Assembly (NCBI RefSeq): GCF_040361215.1 | Contig: NZ_APND01000003.1 | Coordinates: 550,136-614,135, forward strand | Origin: Salinisphaera dokdonensis | GTDB taxonomy: Bacteria; Pseudomonadota; Gammaproteobacteria; Nevskiales; Salinisphaeraceae | Direction of reading: 5' to 3' | DNA: 64,000 nucleotides | Part shown: positions 25,426-34,436 of the stretch, in pieces | Position numbering within the stretch: position 1 is the first letter of the stretch | How the letters are laid out: the number at the start of each line of letters is the position of its first letter | Made by a program: the position numbers and the translations under genes | Notes under the pieces: model-generated | The model's input: the letters and a program-made list of their open reading frames with translations, nothing else | Told to the model about the DNA's origin: nothing | Databases searched by the model: none

Positions 25426-26730
25426 AACCGTCAGCCCGACGGCAATGATCACGCCGGTGATCAGCAGCTGGACCAGACAGAAACCCATGATGTCCTTGGC
25501 CTTGAGCCCGGCGATCGCGAGCACCGGCAGCGCCCAGAACGGCTGCAGCAGATTGGTCCACGCATCGCCCCAGGCCACGGCCATGGCAATACGCGGGATA
25601 TCTGCGCCGAGTTCCTGGGCGGCCGGAATCATCACCGGCGCCTGTACCGCCCACTGGCCGCCACCGGAAGGCACGAACACGTTGACCACGCCCGCGCTGA
25701 TGAACGACCAGAACGCCAGCGTGTCGGCACTGGCGATCGACACGAACATCTGCGACAGCGATTCCGCCAGCCCGGAATCGACCATGATCGCCATGATGCC
25801 GGCATAGAACGGAAACTGAATCACGATCCCGGCGCCACCCTTGATGCCCTCGTTGAGGCTGTCGAGCAGCGCGCGCGGCGTGCGATGCAGCACGATCGCC
25901 AGAAACAGGAACAGGAAATTGACCACGTTCAGGTTCAGCCCGCCGTCCTGCAGCAGGAAATGATCGGCGAGGAAGAACAGCCCGGCGAAGCCCACCAGCC
26001 AGGCGAGGATCGCGCTGTGCTCCAGATAGGCCGCCGGCCGGTCGAAGTTCGCCGGCGTCGGCTCGGGTTCGGCCAGCTGCTCGGCGTCGACCATCACGCT
26101 CTCGTCCTCCGGCGGCAGCATCAACCGATTGACCAGCGGGATGACCACGAACAGCACCGCCAGGATCACGACATTGAACAACGCGAAGATCGTGTCACTC
26201 GTGCCGATCACGCCGATGCTGTCGGCCATGAAATGCTCGGGCGTGGCAATGGTGAGCGGGATGGAACCGGCCAGCCCGCCGTGCCAGACCACGAAGCCCG
26301 AATAGGCGCTGGCCACCAGCAGGCGATAGTCGACCCGGATCTGGCGCGCCAGTGCCTTGGCGAAAAGCGCGCCGACAACGAGCCCGAAACCCCAGTTGAT
26401 CCAGCTGGCCATGATCGAAACCACGGTAACCAGCACGATCGCCCCGCCCGCGCTCGAAACCCGGCCCGCCAAACCGTCGAGCAGCCGCCGCACCGGCGGC
26501 GAGCTGGCCAGCATGAAGCCGGTCACCAGCACCAGCAGCATCTGCATCGAGAACTTGAGCAGATCCCAGAAGCCGTCACCCCAGTAGCGCATCACCGCCT
26601 GCGGCGTCTGGCCTTCGACAACCATCGCAGCGATCGCCGCGACCAGCGTCAGCAACAGCACGAAGATGTATGGGTCCGGCAGGTAGCGTTCGACCAGGCG
26701 GACAGCGGGACGGGAGAGCACTCGGAGCAT
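25420..26730 (-). CDS. atoE: Short-chain fatty acid transporter
   Basis: 436 residues with 10-12 membrane segments and the features of the AtoE/DctM-like short-chain fatty acid family: LPDPYIFVLLLTL near the start, SWINWGFGLVVGALFAK, GFVVWHGGLAGSIPL, and VNVFVPSGGGQWAVQ...GDAWTNLLQPFWALP. It imports short-chain fatty acids such as acetoacetate or butyrate across the inner membrane. It is divergent from the MarR gene, which could control it. A thiolase ends at 388 and acyl-CoA genes lie in 10907-14579, but none is adjacent. Confidence 0.9.
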   Translation of the reverse strand: MLRVLSRPAVRLVERYLPDPYIFVLLLTLVAAIAAMVVEGQTPQAVMRYWGDGFWDLLKFSMQMLLVLVTGFMLASSPPVRRLLDGLAGRVSSAGGAIVLVTVVSIMASWINWGFGLVVGALFAKALARQIRVDYRLLVASAYSGFVVWHGGLAGSIPLTIATPEHFMADSIGVIGTSDTIFALFNVVILAVLFVVIPLVNRLMLPPEDESVMVDAEQLAEPEPTPANFDRPAAYLEHSAILAWLVGFAGLFFLADHFLLQDGGLNLNVVNFLFLFLAIVLHRTPRALLDSLNEGIKGGAGIVIQFPFYAGIMAIMVDSGLAESLSQMFVSIASADTLAFWSFISAGVVNVFVPSGGGQWAVQAPVMIPAAQELGADIPRIAMAVAWGDAWTNLLQPFWALPVLAIAGLKAKDIMGFCLVQLLITGVIIAVGLTVL

Positions 26731-26765
26731 GGGATTCGGGCCGTCGTTAGAAAACCGCGCTTACG

Positions 26766-26792
26766 CTAACGCCGGAAGCGAGCCGACGTTAG
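26766..26792. promoter_or_regulatory. Candidate MarR operator in the atoE/marR gap
   Basis: The 129-bp gap between divergent atoE and MarR genes holds CTAACG (26766-26771) and its inverse CGTTAG (26787-26792), separated by 15 bp. Palindromes of this kind in a divergent MarR promoter are commonly the regulator's own site. The half-sites are short, so this is a weak call. Confidence 0.4.
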
Positions 26793-26859
26793 TGAACATT
26801 GGTCAAAGAACGCGCAGCCCGCGGCTTGCCAAGTACGTCGACAGGCGCACAATAAGCGC

Positions 26860-27342
26860 ATGAACAGCGAGCAACCGCGCCCCCGGGGCTGCACCAATTT
26901 CAAACTGCGCCAGCTCGGCCGCGTGGTCGCGCGTCACTATGACGACTACCTCGGCCAAGCCGGGCTCAAGGGCACCCAGTATTCGCTGCTTTCACAGGTG
27001 GTGACGGCCGGGCCGCTGCGCGCGGGCGAGCTGGCGCGCGTCATGCGCCTGGACAACTCCACCCTCACCCGCACGCTCGACACGCTCGAACGCCAGGGCT
27101 GGATCGTGCGGCGCGTGGGCGAAGACGGCCGAAGCCGCGTGATCGAGGCCACCGACGCCGGTATAGCGCGCCGCGACGAGGCCAAGCGCTGCTGGAAACA
27201 GGCTCAGCAATCTCTCAATGCCCGTATCGGCGAGGCGGAGGTCGTGCGCCTGCACCAGCTGCTCGACGAGCTGACCGAAGCGCTGGAGGATGACCCGGAT
27301 CAGGACGACGTCGAGGACGCCGCCGCCTCACGCGCGTCCTGA
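26860..27342 (+). CDS. MarR-family transcriptional regulator
   Basis: 160 residues with the winged-helix core GTQYSLLSQVVTAGPLRAGELARVMRLDNSTLTRTLDTLERQGWIVRR, and the wing EDGRSRVIEATDAG. MarR proteins bind palindromes and release on binding aromatic or fatty ligands. It is divergent from the atoE gene and may repress it. Its last 43 nt overlap the 3' end of the convergent EamA gene. Confidence 0.9.
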   Translation: MNSEQPRPRGCTNFKLRQLGRVVARHYDDYLGQAGLKGTQYSLLSQVVTAGPLRAGELARVMRLDNSTLTRTLDTLERQGWIVRRVGEDGRSRVIEATDAGIARRDEAKRCWKQAQQSLNARIGEAEVVRLHQLLDELTEALEDDPDQDDVEDAAASRAS

Positions 27343-28199
27343 GTCGCGCCCCGACGCGCCCAGAGCGTATTCACCAGCAGCGCCAGCGCGATGATGGCGG
27401 CACCCGCGACGAGCCGCACCACGTCGGCATCGCGATTCCAGATGAGCAGATTCACCGCCAGTCCGGCCGGAATCAGCGCGTTGTTCATCACCGCGAGCGT
27501 GCCCGGATCGACACGCGCCGCGCCGTGATTCCAGGCGTAATAACCCAGCCCGGATGCCCCCAGACCCAGCCAGGCCAGCACGCCCCACTGGGTCGCGCTA
27601 CTTGGCAGCTGACCGGCATCGCCGAGCCAGAAGAACAACAGCAGCGCCAGCGGCCAGGCGCCGGCAAAGAACCAGCCGAACAGCGCGTATAGCGGCACGT
27701 CGGCCGGCAGCCCCGGGGCCAGGCGACGATAGGCGACCTGCCCCGCCGCGAAGCACAGGTTGGCGCCCTGCACGATCAGAAAACCGCGCCAGTAATCCGC
27801 GCTGACCGGCTGATAGCGGATCACCGCCGCGCCGGCCACCGCGCCCAGCGCCACGAATAGAAACCGCGGATTGAAGCGCCGCGCCAAGCCGTCATCCAGC
27901 AGCGCGATATAGACCGGGGTGAGGATCGTGAACAGCAGCACCTCGGGCACGGACAGCCACAGAAACGACTGGTAGAAGAAGACATACATCAGGCCCAGCT
28001 CGACCGCGCCTACCGCCATCAGGCCCGCAGCGAGTCGCCAGTCCAGCCCGCGAAAGCGCATCATGGGCGCGAACACCATCAGCGCCAGCGTGATCCGCGT
28101 GAGCACCGCGAACGTGCTGTCCACCTGGCCCGAGATATAGACGCCGATCAGGCTGAATGAAAATGCCCACAGCAGGGTCACGCCCGCCAGAATCGCCAT
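27300..28199 (-). CDS. EamA/DMT-family transporter
   Basis: 299 residues, ten predicted membrane segments and two EamA repeats, with MAILAGVTLLWAFSFSLIG opening the first and LCFAAGQVAYRRL near the junction. LARRFNPRFLFVALGAVAGAAVI and AWLGLGASGLGYYAWNHGAAR are typical of the carboxylate/amino acid/amine (CarD/YhbE-like) group of exporters. Substrate unknown. ATG 28199 shares a CATG with the divergent gene at 28198. Longer in-frame starts would only run antisense to that gene. Confidence 0.87.
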   Translation of the reverse strand: MAILAGVTLLWAFSFSLIGVYISGQVDSTFAVLTRITLALMVFAPMMRFRGLDWRLAAGLMAVGAVELGLMYVFFYQSFLWLSVPEVLLFTILTPVYIALLDDGLARRFNPRFLFVALGAVAGAAVIRYQPVSADYWRGFLIVQGANLCFAAGQVAYRRLAPGLPADVPLYALFGWFFAGAWPLALLLFFWLGDAGQLPSSATQWGVLAWLGLGASGLGYYAWNHGAARVDPGTLAVMNNALIPAGLAVNLLIWNRDADVVRLVAGAAIIALALLVNTLWARRGATQDAREAAASSTSS

Positions 28200-28683
28200 G
28201 CCCCGTCCTGTTCCGTCCGTAGAATCTGCCGCGCCGATTATAGAGGTCTGGTCGCGCCTGCCCCGCCTCGCGCATCTGGTGTTCACGGCCACGCCCGGGC
28301 CACGCTCACGCACCGGCTGGGCGGGCCACGGCGAGGCGCGTATCGAATCCAGCCACGATCCCGACGGTGTCCGCCTGCACGAGCACGGCCTTTTCACCCC
28401 GCAGACGACCGGCACGCCGGTGGCATTCCGCAACGTCTACCGCTGGGTGAACCACAGCGACAGGCTGTCGCTCTGGCACGAGCGCTTCGGCCGCGATGCA
28501 GCGGTGTGGCTGTTCGATCTGACAGCAACGGACACTGACGAGCTGGCCACGGTCGAAGCACATCTGTGCGGCGCCGATCGCTACGACGCCCGTTTGTCGT
28601 TGACCACCGAAGGCTTCGAACTGCACTGGTCGATCACCGGCCCGAGCAAGGACGAGACGCTGGTCTACCGCTACCACGCCTGA
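28198..28683 (+). CDS. DUF6314-like protein
   Basis: 161 residues. The pattern YRWVNHSDRLSLWHERF, then HLCGADRYDARL and HWSITGPSKDETLVYRY recalls DUF6314, a lipocalin-like beta-barrel family without assigned function. The first ~20 residues look non-conserved and the annotated ATG lies back to back with the EamA start, so the true start may be a little further in; I see no better ATG or GTG in the first 40 codons. Assignment is from memory of the family pattern and is moderate. Confidence 0.6.
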   Translation: MPRPVPSVESAAPIIEVWSRLPRLAHLVFTATPGPRSRTGWAGHGEARIESSHDPDGVRLHEHGLFTPQTTGTPVAFRNVYRWVNHSDRLSLWHERFGRDAAVWLFDLTATDTDELATVEAHLCGADRYDARLSLTTEGFELHWSITGPSKDETLVYRYHA

Positions 28684-28764
28684 AGCCGGGCGAACGCCCG
28701 CTCGGCATTGACCACGCGTATGGCGACTGGTATTTGTATCTGCAAATACCTAAGGAAATCTCTC

Positions 28765-29295
28765 ATGCAGGCAAATCGGCTCGACGATTGGTTGGCGGTG
28801 GAATCCCGACTGGCACAGGCCGCCTCCAATAACCAGGCAGCCGCAATCGATCCGGCGCATAGCAGCGGGCTCGAGCTGCTACAGGGCGCGCTGGATGGCC
28901 CGGGCCTGAATGCCTCGATCGGCCGCACGCTGGATTTCCGGCTCGTCGAGGTGAGCCACGGCCGCGCTGTTTTCCAGGGCGCGCCGTCGCGGGATCACTA
29001 CAACCCGCTCGGCACGGTCCACGGTGGCTGGTTCGCCGCCCTGCTCGATTCGGCCGTCGGCTGTGCGGTGCACAGCACGCTCGAGGCCGGCCAGTCCTAC
29101 ACGACGCTGGAGTTGAAGGTGAACTATGTGCGCGCGCTCACCGACCGCGTTTCGCGGGTGCGTGCAATCGGCGAGGTGATCCATCGCGGGCGCCGCGTCG
29201 CCACCGCCGAGGCGCGACTCGTCGGCCCGGACGACACGCTCTATGCGCACGCCACGACCACCTGTCTTGTCATCGACACGGAGGCCGCCGCATGA
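28765..29295 (+). CDS. PaaI-type hotdog-fold thioesterase
   Basis: 176 residues. The hotdog core has DHYNPLGTVHGGWFAALLDSAVGCAV, where the HGG motif and Asp are the catalytic pattern of PaaI/YdiI thioesterases, and TLELKVNYVRAL as the following strand. It hydrolyses aryl- or acyl-CoA thioesters. ATG 28765 is chosen for AAGGA 8 nt upstream. The stop overlaps the next ATG by 4 nt, so it is coupled to the SDR gene, and the HCCA isomerase follows at 8 bp. The set looks like an aromatic or xenobiotic degradation unit. Confidence 0.88.
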   Translation: MQANRLDDWLAVESRLAQAASNNQAAAIDPAHSSGLELLQGALDGPGLNASIGRTLDFRLVEVSHGRAVFQGAPSRDHYNPLGTVHGGWFAALLDSAVGCAVHSTLEAGQSYTTLELKVNYVRALTDRVSRVRAIGEVIHRGRRVATAEARLVGPDDTLYAHATTTCLVIDTEAAA

Positions 29296-30020
29296 GCGCG
29301 CAAAAAGCAGTCCTCGTGGTTGGCGCGGGCGACGCTACCGGCGGCGCGATCGCACGCCGGTTCGCGCGTGAGGGTTATGTGGCCTGTGTCGCGCGCCGCA
29401 CCGCTGCCAGGCTCGAACCGCTGGTCGCGCAGATCGAAGCCGACGGCGGCCAGGCCCGCGCCTTCGGCTGCGACGCACGCGAGGAGGATCAGGTCGTGGC
29501 CATGGTCGAGACCATCGAGGCCGAAGTCGGGCCGCTCGAGGTCGCGGTATTCAACATCGGCGGCAACGTGTATTTCGGCATTACCGAAACCACCGCGCGC
29601 GTCTATCGAAAGGTGTGGGAGATGTCGGCCTTCGCCGGTTTTCTCACCGGTCGCGAGGCCGCGCGCGTGATGCGCCCGCGCCAACACGGCACGATGATCT
29701 TCACCGGCGCGACGGCCTCAATCCGCGGCGGCGCGGGTTTCTCCGCTTTTTCCGGCGCGAAGTTCGCCCTGCGCTCGCTGGCCCAGAGCATGGCGCGCGA
29801 ACTGGGCCCCGAAGGCATTCATGTCGCGCATACGATCATCGACGGCGCGATCGATACCGACTTCATCCGTGACAACTTCCCGGATCGCTACGCGCTCAAG
29901 GACAAGGCCGGGATTCTCGACCCGGACCACATCGCCGACGCCTACTGGCAGCTGCACTGCCAACCGCGCGACACCTGGACCCACGAACTCGATCTGAGAC
30001 CGTGGATGGAAAACTTCTAG
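29292..30020 (+). CDS. SDR-family protein with Phe in place of the catalytic Tyr
   Basis: 242 residues. The cofactor loop is VVGAGDATGGAIARRF, a Gly-rich start with GAGDATGG in place of the usual TGxxxGIG. Asn is in FNIGG, Ser in TGATASIRGG, and the active site reads FSAFSGAKFAL, giving Phe-x3-Lys where most SDRs have Tyr-x3-Lys. The GPEGIHVAHTIIDGAIDT tail matches a family seen near enoyl-CoA and thioesterase genes. The change could mean a changed reaction or loss of dehydrogenase activity. It is translationally coupled to the PaaI thioesterase. Confidence 0.82.
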   Translation: MSAQKAVLVVGAGDATGGAIARRFAREGYVACVARRTAARLEPLVAQIEADGGQARAFGCDAREEDQVVAMVETIEAEVGPLEVAVFNIGGNVYFGITETTARVYRKVWEMSAFAGFLTGREAARVMRPRQHGTMIFTGATASIRGGAGFSAFSGAKFALRSLAQSMARELGPEGIHVAHTIIDGAIDTDFIRDNFPDRYALKDKAGILDPDHIADAYWQLHCQPRDTWTHELDLRPWMENF

Positions 30021-30028
30021 AGAGACCC

Positions 30029-30640
30029 ATGGCCGACCCGACCACTAACAAGACGCTCGAATTCTTCTTCGATTTTGGCAGCCCCAATGCCTATCTCGCC
30101 TATACCCAGCTGCCGGCATTGCTGGCGCGCACCGGCGCGCGGCTGGCCTGGCGTCCGATGCTGCTCGGCGGGGTCTTCAAAGCCACGAACAACCAGGCGC
30201 CCGGCATGACCGAATGCGCACCCAAGCGCCAGCATCTGCTGGTCGACATGCAGCGTTTCGTCGACCACTACGGCGTCGAGTTCAAGTTCAATGACGCCTT
30301 CCCCATCAACACCATCACGCTGATGCGCGTCGCGATGGCGCTCATCGACGACGATCGCTTCGCGTCCTATGTGCATACCGTCTTTCGTGCGATGTGGGTC
30401 GAAAACATCGACCTCGGTGATCCGGCCGCCCTGCAATCCACCCTGACCGCGGCGGGCTTCGACTGGAATGAACTCGCCGAACGCGTTGCCGATCCGGCGG
30501 TGAAGGACGCGCTACGCGAGGCGACCGAGGACGCCGTCGCCCGTGGCATCTTCGGCGCCCCCAGCTTCATCGTCGACGGCGAGCTGTTCTTCGGCCAGGA
30601 CCGGCTCGATTTCGTCGAACGCGCGCTAGCCAAGAACTGA
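30029..30640 (+). CDS. 2-hydroxychromene-2-carboxylate isomerase-like DsbA-family protein
   Basis: 203 residues from ATG 30029. FFFDFGSPNAYLAYTQLPALLARTG is the thioredoxin-like N-terminus of the HCCA isomerase/kappa-GST group, with Ser replacing the DsbA Cys. MLLGGVFKATNNQAPG and ARGIFGAPSFIVDGELFFGQDRL are family blocks. HCCA isomerases act with glutathione in naphthalene-type degradation. The gene follows a thioesterase and an SDR, which supports a role in breakdown of ring compounds or CoA conjugates; the substrate is not known. Confidence 0.9.
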   Translation: MADPTTNKTLEFFFDFGSPNAYLAYTQLPALLARTGARLAWRPMLLGGVFKATNNQAPGMTECAPKRQHLLVDMQRFVDHYGVEFKFNDAFPINTITLMRVAMALIDDDRFASYVHTVFRAMWVENIDLGDPAALQSTLTAAGFDWNELAERVADPAVKDALREATEDAVARGIFGAPSFIVDGELFFGQDRLDFVERALAKN

Positions 30641-30653
30641 GTCGCCAGAACAT

Positions 30654-32285
30654 TCAGCCCTCGGCCAATCGCTCCCATACGCGAGCCACGGCTTCAGCAC
30701 CCGGGTCGGTCAGGTCGCGCAGCGCTTCTTCGCGCACATAAGCCGAACGGCCAGCGTTTGCATGGGTCATCGAGCGGGTCTCGTCGGCGCCCGCGCGGGC
30801 CTGTTCGGCGGCCTTCGCCAGACTGGCGCCGTCGGCCAGTGCTTCGATCGCCGGAATCAGCGCATCGAGCAGCGTACGATCACCGCGCGCGGCGCCGCCG
30901 TAGTGCTGCATGCGTTCCACGCCGTAATGCAACGCCGCGGGCCATGATTCGCCGTCGGCCAGCGCCGCGCCGGTGGCCGTGCACAGGATCGATAGCAGTA
31001 CGCCGCTGGAGCCGCCCATGTCACGGGCGAGGATGTCGCCGATCTCGTGCGCCATGCGGGCATCGTCGCCGCTGGACACCGTGCCATTATCCAACGCCTG
31101 GGCCACTGCACGCACGCCGGCCGCGAAGGTGGTGCCGGTATCGCCGTCGCCGACCTTGGCATCCAGGGCGTCGAGATCGTCTTTTGCGTCGACGAGCGTG
31201 GCGACCACGGCCTGGATCAGCGTTTCGCGTGCACTGTCGCGCTCGCCCGGCTCGCGATCGTCGTGATCGGTGAGTTTCGGTTCAAAGGTCTGGATCGTGC
31301 TCGGCGAACGCAGGCCCGGCCAACCGATCGCTTGCACCGGCGATTCTAGCGCGGCGATGAACTCTTTCTCCGCGGGCAGCAGCGTGACGGAGAAGCCATG
31401 CATGTCCAGCGACGTCATCAACGGCGCCGGTACGACCACGCGGGCGACGCGCTCGCCCGGTATCGACTCGAGCAGGCTGTTCATCAATACGCCCATTTCC
31501 TGGGTCGAACAGCCGCCAAGATTGTTGAGCAGCACCACCATTTCCGTATCGCGATCGAAGCGTGCGTCGAAGGCCTCCAGCAACGGCTCAAGCACGAGTT
31601 GTACGGCCGTGTTGGCGTCCCCCGGATCGACCGCACGTACGCCGGGTTCGTTGTGAATCCCCAGCCCCAGTTCCGGATCGCGCCGATCGACGGTATGGCC
31701 GGGCAACGTGCAGCTGGAAAGCGCCAGCGCGAGCGAGCACAGCGAATCGCAGACACGCTGCGCGTGGTCAGCGACGGTATCGAGATCGGCACCTTCAGCC
31801 GCGTAGTGGCCGGCGATCTTGTGCACGAGCACGGTGCCGGCCAGACCACGCTGCTGGCCGGCGTCCGGCAGCGCGACGTCATCGGCGACGATCACGCTGC
31901 GCACCTTGTAGCCTTCGCGCGCCGCGCGTTCGGCGGCGAGCCCGAAGTTGAGCCGGTCGCCGGTGTAGTTCTTGATCACCAGCAGACAGCCGGCCGGGCC
32001 ACAAGTGGCCCGGATCGCGGCGAGCACGGCTTCCACACTGGGCGACGTGAATAGTTCACCGGCAATCGCGCCGGTGAGCATGCCGCGCCCGACAAAACCG
32101 GCATGGGAAGGCTCGTGTCCGGCGCCGCCGCCGGACAGCACGGCCACATGGTCTTCGCTGCGGTCACGGTCGAGCACAAGCCGAACGCCGTGGGTTTCGA
32201 CGCTGCGTTCGACCGGCGCGATACGAGCCAGACCGTCGATCACTTCGTCGACCACCCGATCCGGCGCGTTGTAGAAAAAATCCAT
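30654..32285 (-). CDS. dhaK: Single-chain dihydroxyacetone kinase (DhaK-DhaL fusion)
   Basis: 543 residues. The N-terminal DhaK domain has VLSGGGAGHEPSHAGFVGRGML with the substrate-binding His and NYTGDRLNFGLA; the C-terminal DhaL domain begins near residue 350 and holds DALDAKVGDGDTGTTFAAG, whose Asp residues bind Mg-ADP. It is the ATP-dependent type that phosphorylates dihydroxyacetone (or glyceraldehyde) for glycolysis, without a PTS partner. The ATG at 32285 is preferred over upstream starts because of AAGGAG 7 nt ahead. It converges on the isomerase gene with a 13-bp gap. Confidence 0.92.
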   Translation of the reverse strand: MDFFYNAPDRVVDEVIDGLARIAPVERSVETHGVRLVLDRDRSEDHVAVLSGGGAGHEPSHAGFVGRGMLTGAIAGELFTSPSVEAVLAAIRATCGPAGCLLVIKNYTGDRLNFGLAAERAAREGYKVRSVIVADDVALPDAGQQRGLAGTVLVHKIAGHYAAEGADLDTVADHAQRVCDSLCSLALALSSCTLPGHTVDRRDPELGLGIHNEPGVRAVDPGDANTAVQLVLEPLLEAFDARFDRDTEMVVLLNNLGGCSTQEMGVLMNSLLESIPGERVARVVVPAPLMTSLDMHGFSVTLLPAEKEFIAALESPVQAIGWPGLRSPSTIQTFEPKLTDHDDREPGERDSARETLIQAVVATLVDAKDDLDALDAKVGDGDTGTTFAAGVRAVAQALDNGTVSSGDDARMAHEIGDILARDMGGSSGVLLSILCTATGAALADGESWPAALHYGVERMQHYGGAARGDRTLLDALIPAIEALADGASLAKAAEQARAGADETRSMTHANAGRSAYVREEALRDLTDPGAEAVARVWERLAEG

Positions 32286-32543
32286 CAACAGACTCCTTGT
32301 CGCCATGGCGCCGACCCGCTGCGGCACCGCGCCCGCAAGCCTATCAGCGCAATCCCCGGGAACGCTCACACGCAATGGCGCTAGTGTAAGTGCGCGCGGC
32401 ATCAGGATGTCGCGAAAAATTCATCTGAATTCGCGCTTCAAGGCTTGAATCGGTCGCAAAAAACGCCAGACTATGCGGCCTCTGGCCGCCAACGACGCCT
32501 GGACCCCGCGTTGGCCACATGATCATCCGTGCAAGGACCGGCC

Positions 32544-32903
32544 ATGTCGGCGCATATTAACGATCGTATCGCGCTGTTTCCCGATGCCGTACGGGTGCGC
32601 GTCTGCTTGCGTGAACACATAATCGTGGACTGCGCGGACGCAATTCGACTCGAAGAACGCGGCTATCCGCCGCGCCATTACCTGCCGAGCGCGGCGATAC
32701 CCGCTCGAAGCCTGGTGGAATCCGCCACACGCACGCACTGTCCCTACAAGGGGGATGCGGCCTACTTCCATATTCTGTTCGACGGCGAGCGACTCGAAGA
32801 TGCGGCGTGGTCCTACCCGCAACCGCTGCCCGAAATGGCGGCCATTGCCGGGCGCATCGTTTTCGATCATCCCCGGCTCAGGCTGCATCTCGAAAACTGT
32901 TGA
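32544..32903 (+). CDS. DUF427 domain protein
   Basis: 119 residues. The middle holds the DUF427 pattern of small beta-barrel proteins: RHYLPSAAIPARSLVESATRTHCPYKGDAAYF, where the T.C.YKG.A block is diagnostic. AWSYPQPLPEMAAIAGRIVF is the typical end. Function is unknown; proteins of this family are common in actinobacteria and proteobacteria. ATG 32544 has AAGGA 7 nt upstream and is chosen over GTG 32529. Confidence 0.87.
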   Translation: MSAHINDRIALFPDAVRVRVCLREHIIVDCADAIRLEERGYPPRHYLPSAAIPARSLVESATRTHCPYKGDAAYFHILFDGERLEDAAWSYPQPLPEMAAIAGRIVFDHPRLRLHLENC

Positions 32904-33005
32904 AGCGATCCCGACGGTAGCGCTTCTTTCAGATCATTCCCGGCCCGTATCGCGATGCGGGCGCCCGAAAACTTTCCTCTTTCTCTTTCTTCCTGCGGTG
33001 TTGCT

Positions 33006-34334
33006 ATGACACGACTGGCCACTTCCCTGATCGCCCTCATTGCCAGCATCGTGCTGCTGGTGAGCGGCAATGCCTTTCTGATGACGCTGCTCGGGCTGCG
33101 TCTGAGTGTGGAAGGCTTCTCTACCAGTCTGATCGGCTGGATTCTGGTGTGCTATTCGGTCGGTTTCGTGGGCGGCACCGTGTTTGCCGAACGCGTGGTC
33201 GAACGGGTCGGCCATATCCGTGCGTTCGCGGTGTTCGCCACCGCGCTGGCGGTCACCATCCAGATCTATCCGCTCGCGGTGAACGCGCCGCTGTGGGCCG
33301 CCCTGCGTGCCTTCGGCGGCTTTGCCATGGCGGGTTTGATGATCGTGATGGAGAGCTGGTTCTCCAGCCGCGCGACCAATGCCAACCGCGCGCGCCTGTT
33401 CGCGGTCTACCAGATCGTGTTCTTCCTCTCGACCGCGTCGGGCCAGCTGCTGATCAATGTTGGCGCGCCGCAGACCATGTTCCCCTACACGCTGGCGGCG
33501 ATGTTGGTCACGCTGGCCGTGATCCCGCTGTCGCTTACCCGCATGCACGCGCCGGTGGTGGAAGGCGCCGAACGGCTGTCGCTGCGCGCGCTCTACAAGA
33601 TCTCACCGGTCGGCGTGATTGCATCGCTTGTGGCCGGCCTGCTGGTCAATGCCTTCTATGCCATGGCGCCGGTGTATGCCGACCGGGTCGGTCTGTCCAC
33701 CGATCGCGTATCGCTGTTCATGGCCAGCGCGATCGTGGGCGCAATGATTCTGGCCTGGCCGATCGGTCGCCTGTGCGATCGCTTCAACCGGCGCCGCGTG
33801 CTCATCGTGGTGCTTACGATCGCAGCCGCCACGAGTGCGGCGATTCCATTTGTAGGTGGCACCAACGCGCTCGTGCTGATCGGCGTGGTGGGCCTCTACA
33901 TGGGGCTATCGGCGGCGTTGTACCCGGTATCGGTGGCGATCACCAACGACCAGATGCCCACCCACCAGATCACGGCGGCAAGCACCACGCTGCTGCTGGC
34001 CTACGGTATCGGCAGCTGCATCGGCCCCGTGGTAGCCGCCACGGCCATGGACGAATTCGGGCCGAACGGCCTGTTCTATACCAATACGGCCTTCTTGGCC
34101 GTGCTGGGCATCTATCTGCTCTATCGCTTGCAGCGGCGCCCGGACGTGCCGGAGGACGAACGGGTGGATTACTACACCACCTCGCCCCATGGCGGTCACT
34201 GGCTTTATGAACTGGATCCGCGCAACGAGTCGTTCGAAGGTCGCCGCGAAAGTCCGGGCATGGCCGGACTGCGCATCGGCCGGACGGTGCTCGGCGCCGC
34301 CGGACGAGCCCATGCGGCGACCCGCGGCCGTTAG
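33006..34334 (+). CDS. MFS transporter
   Basis: 442 residues with twelve predicted membrane helices. ATG 33006 begins directly at the first helix (ATSLIALIASIVLLVSGNAF). The loop between helices 2 and 3 is short, the central loop follows RMHAPVVEGAERLSL, and GRLCDRFNRRRVL is the second-half MFS signature. A 50-residue cytoplasmic tail follows. The general pattern is that of the YcaD/'MFS permease' group. No substrate can be read. It stands alone between the DUF427 gene and the PilZ gene. Confidence 0.85.
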   Translation: MTRLATSLIALIASIVLLVSGNAFLMTLLGLRLSVEGFSTSLIGWILVCYSVGFVGGTVFAERVVERVGHIRAFAVFATALAVTIQIYPLAVNAPLWAALRAFGGFAMAGLMIVMESWFSSRATNANRARLFAVYQIVFFLSTASGQLLINVGAPQTMFPYTLAAMLVTLAVIPLSLTRMHAPVVEGAERLSLRALYKISPVGVIASLVAGLLVNAFYAMAPVYADRVGLSTDRVSLFMASAIVGAMILAWPIGRLCDRFNRRRVLIVVLTIAAATSAAIPFVGGTNALVLIGVVGLYMGLSAALYPVSVAITNDQMPTHQITAASTTLLLAYGIGSCIGPVVAATAMDEFGPNGLFYTNTAFLAVLGIYLLYRLQRRPDVPEDERVDYYTTSPHGGHWLYELDPRNESFEGRRESPGMAGLRIGRTVLGAAGRAHAATRGR

Positions 34335-34436
34335 CTCGATACGTGGAGAAGCCGTGCGGCCAACTGCCTAAACCAAAGCACATTCTTGCCGATAGTCCGG
34401 TGACCCTAGCGATCTGCAGGATTCACCAGGCACCGC

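Noticed and set aside
24150..25448. A 432-codon frame overlapping the membrane protein gene
   Set aside because: Arg/Pro-rich composition, no hydrophobic pattern; the frame from 24307 gives regular membrane helices.
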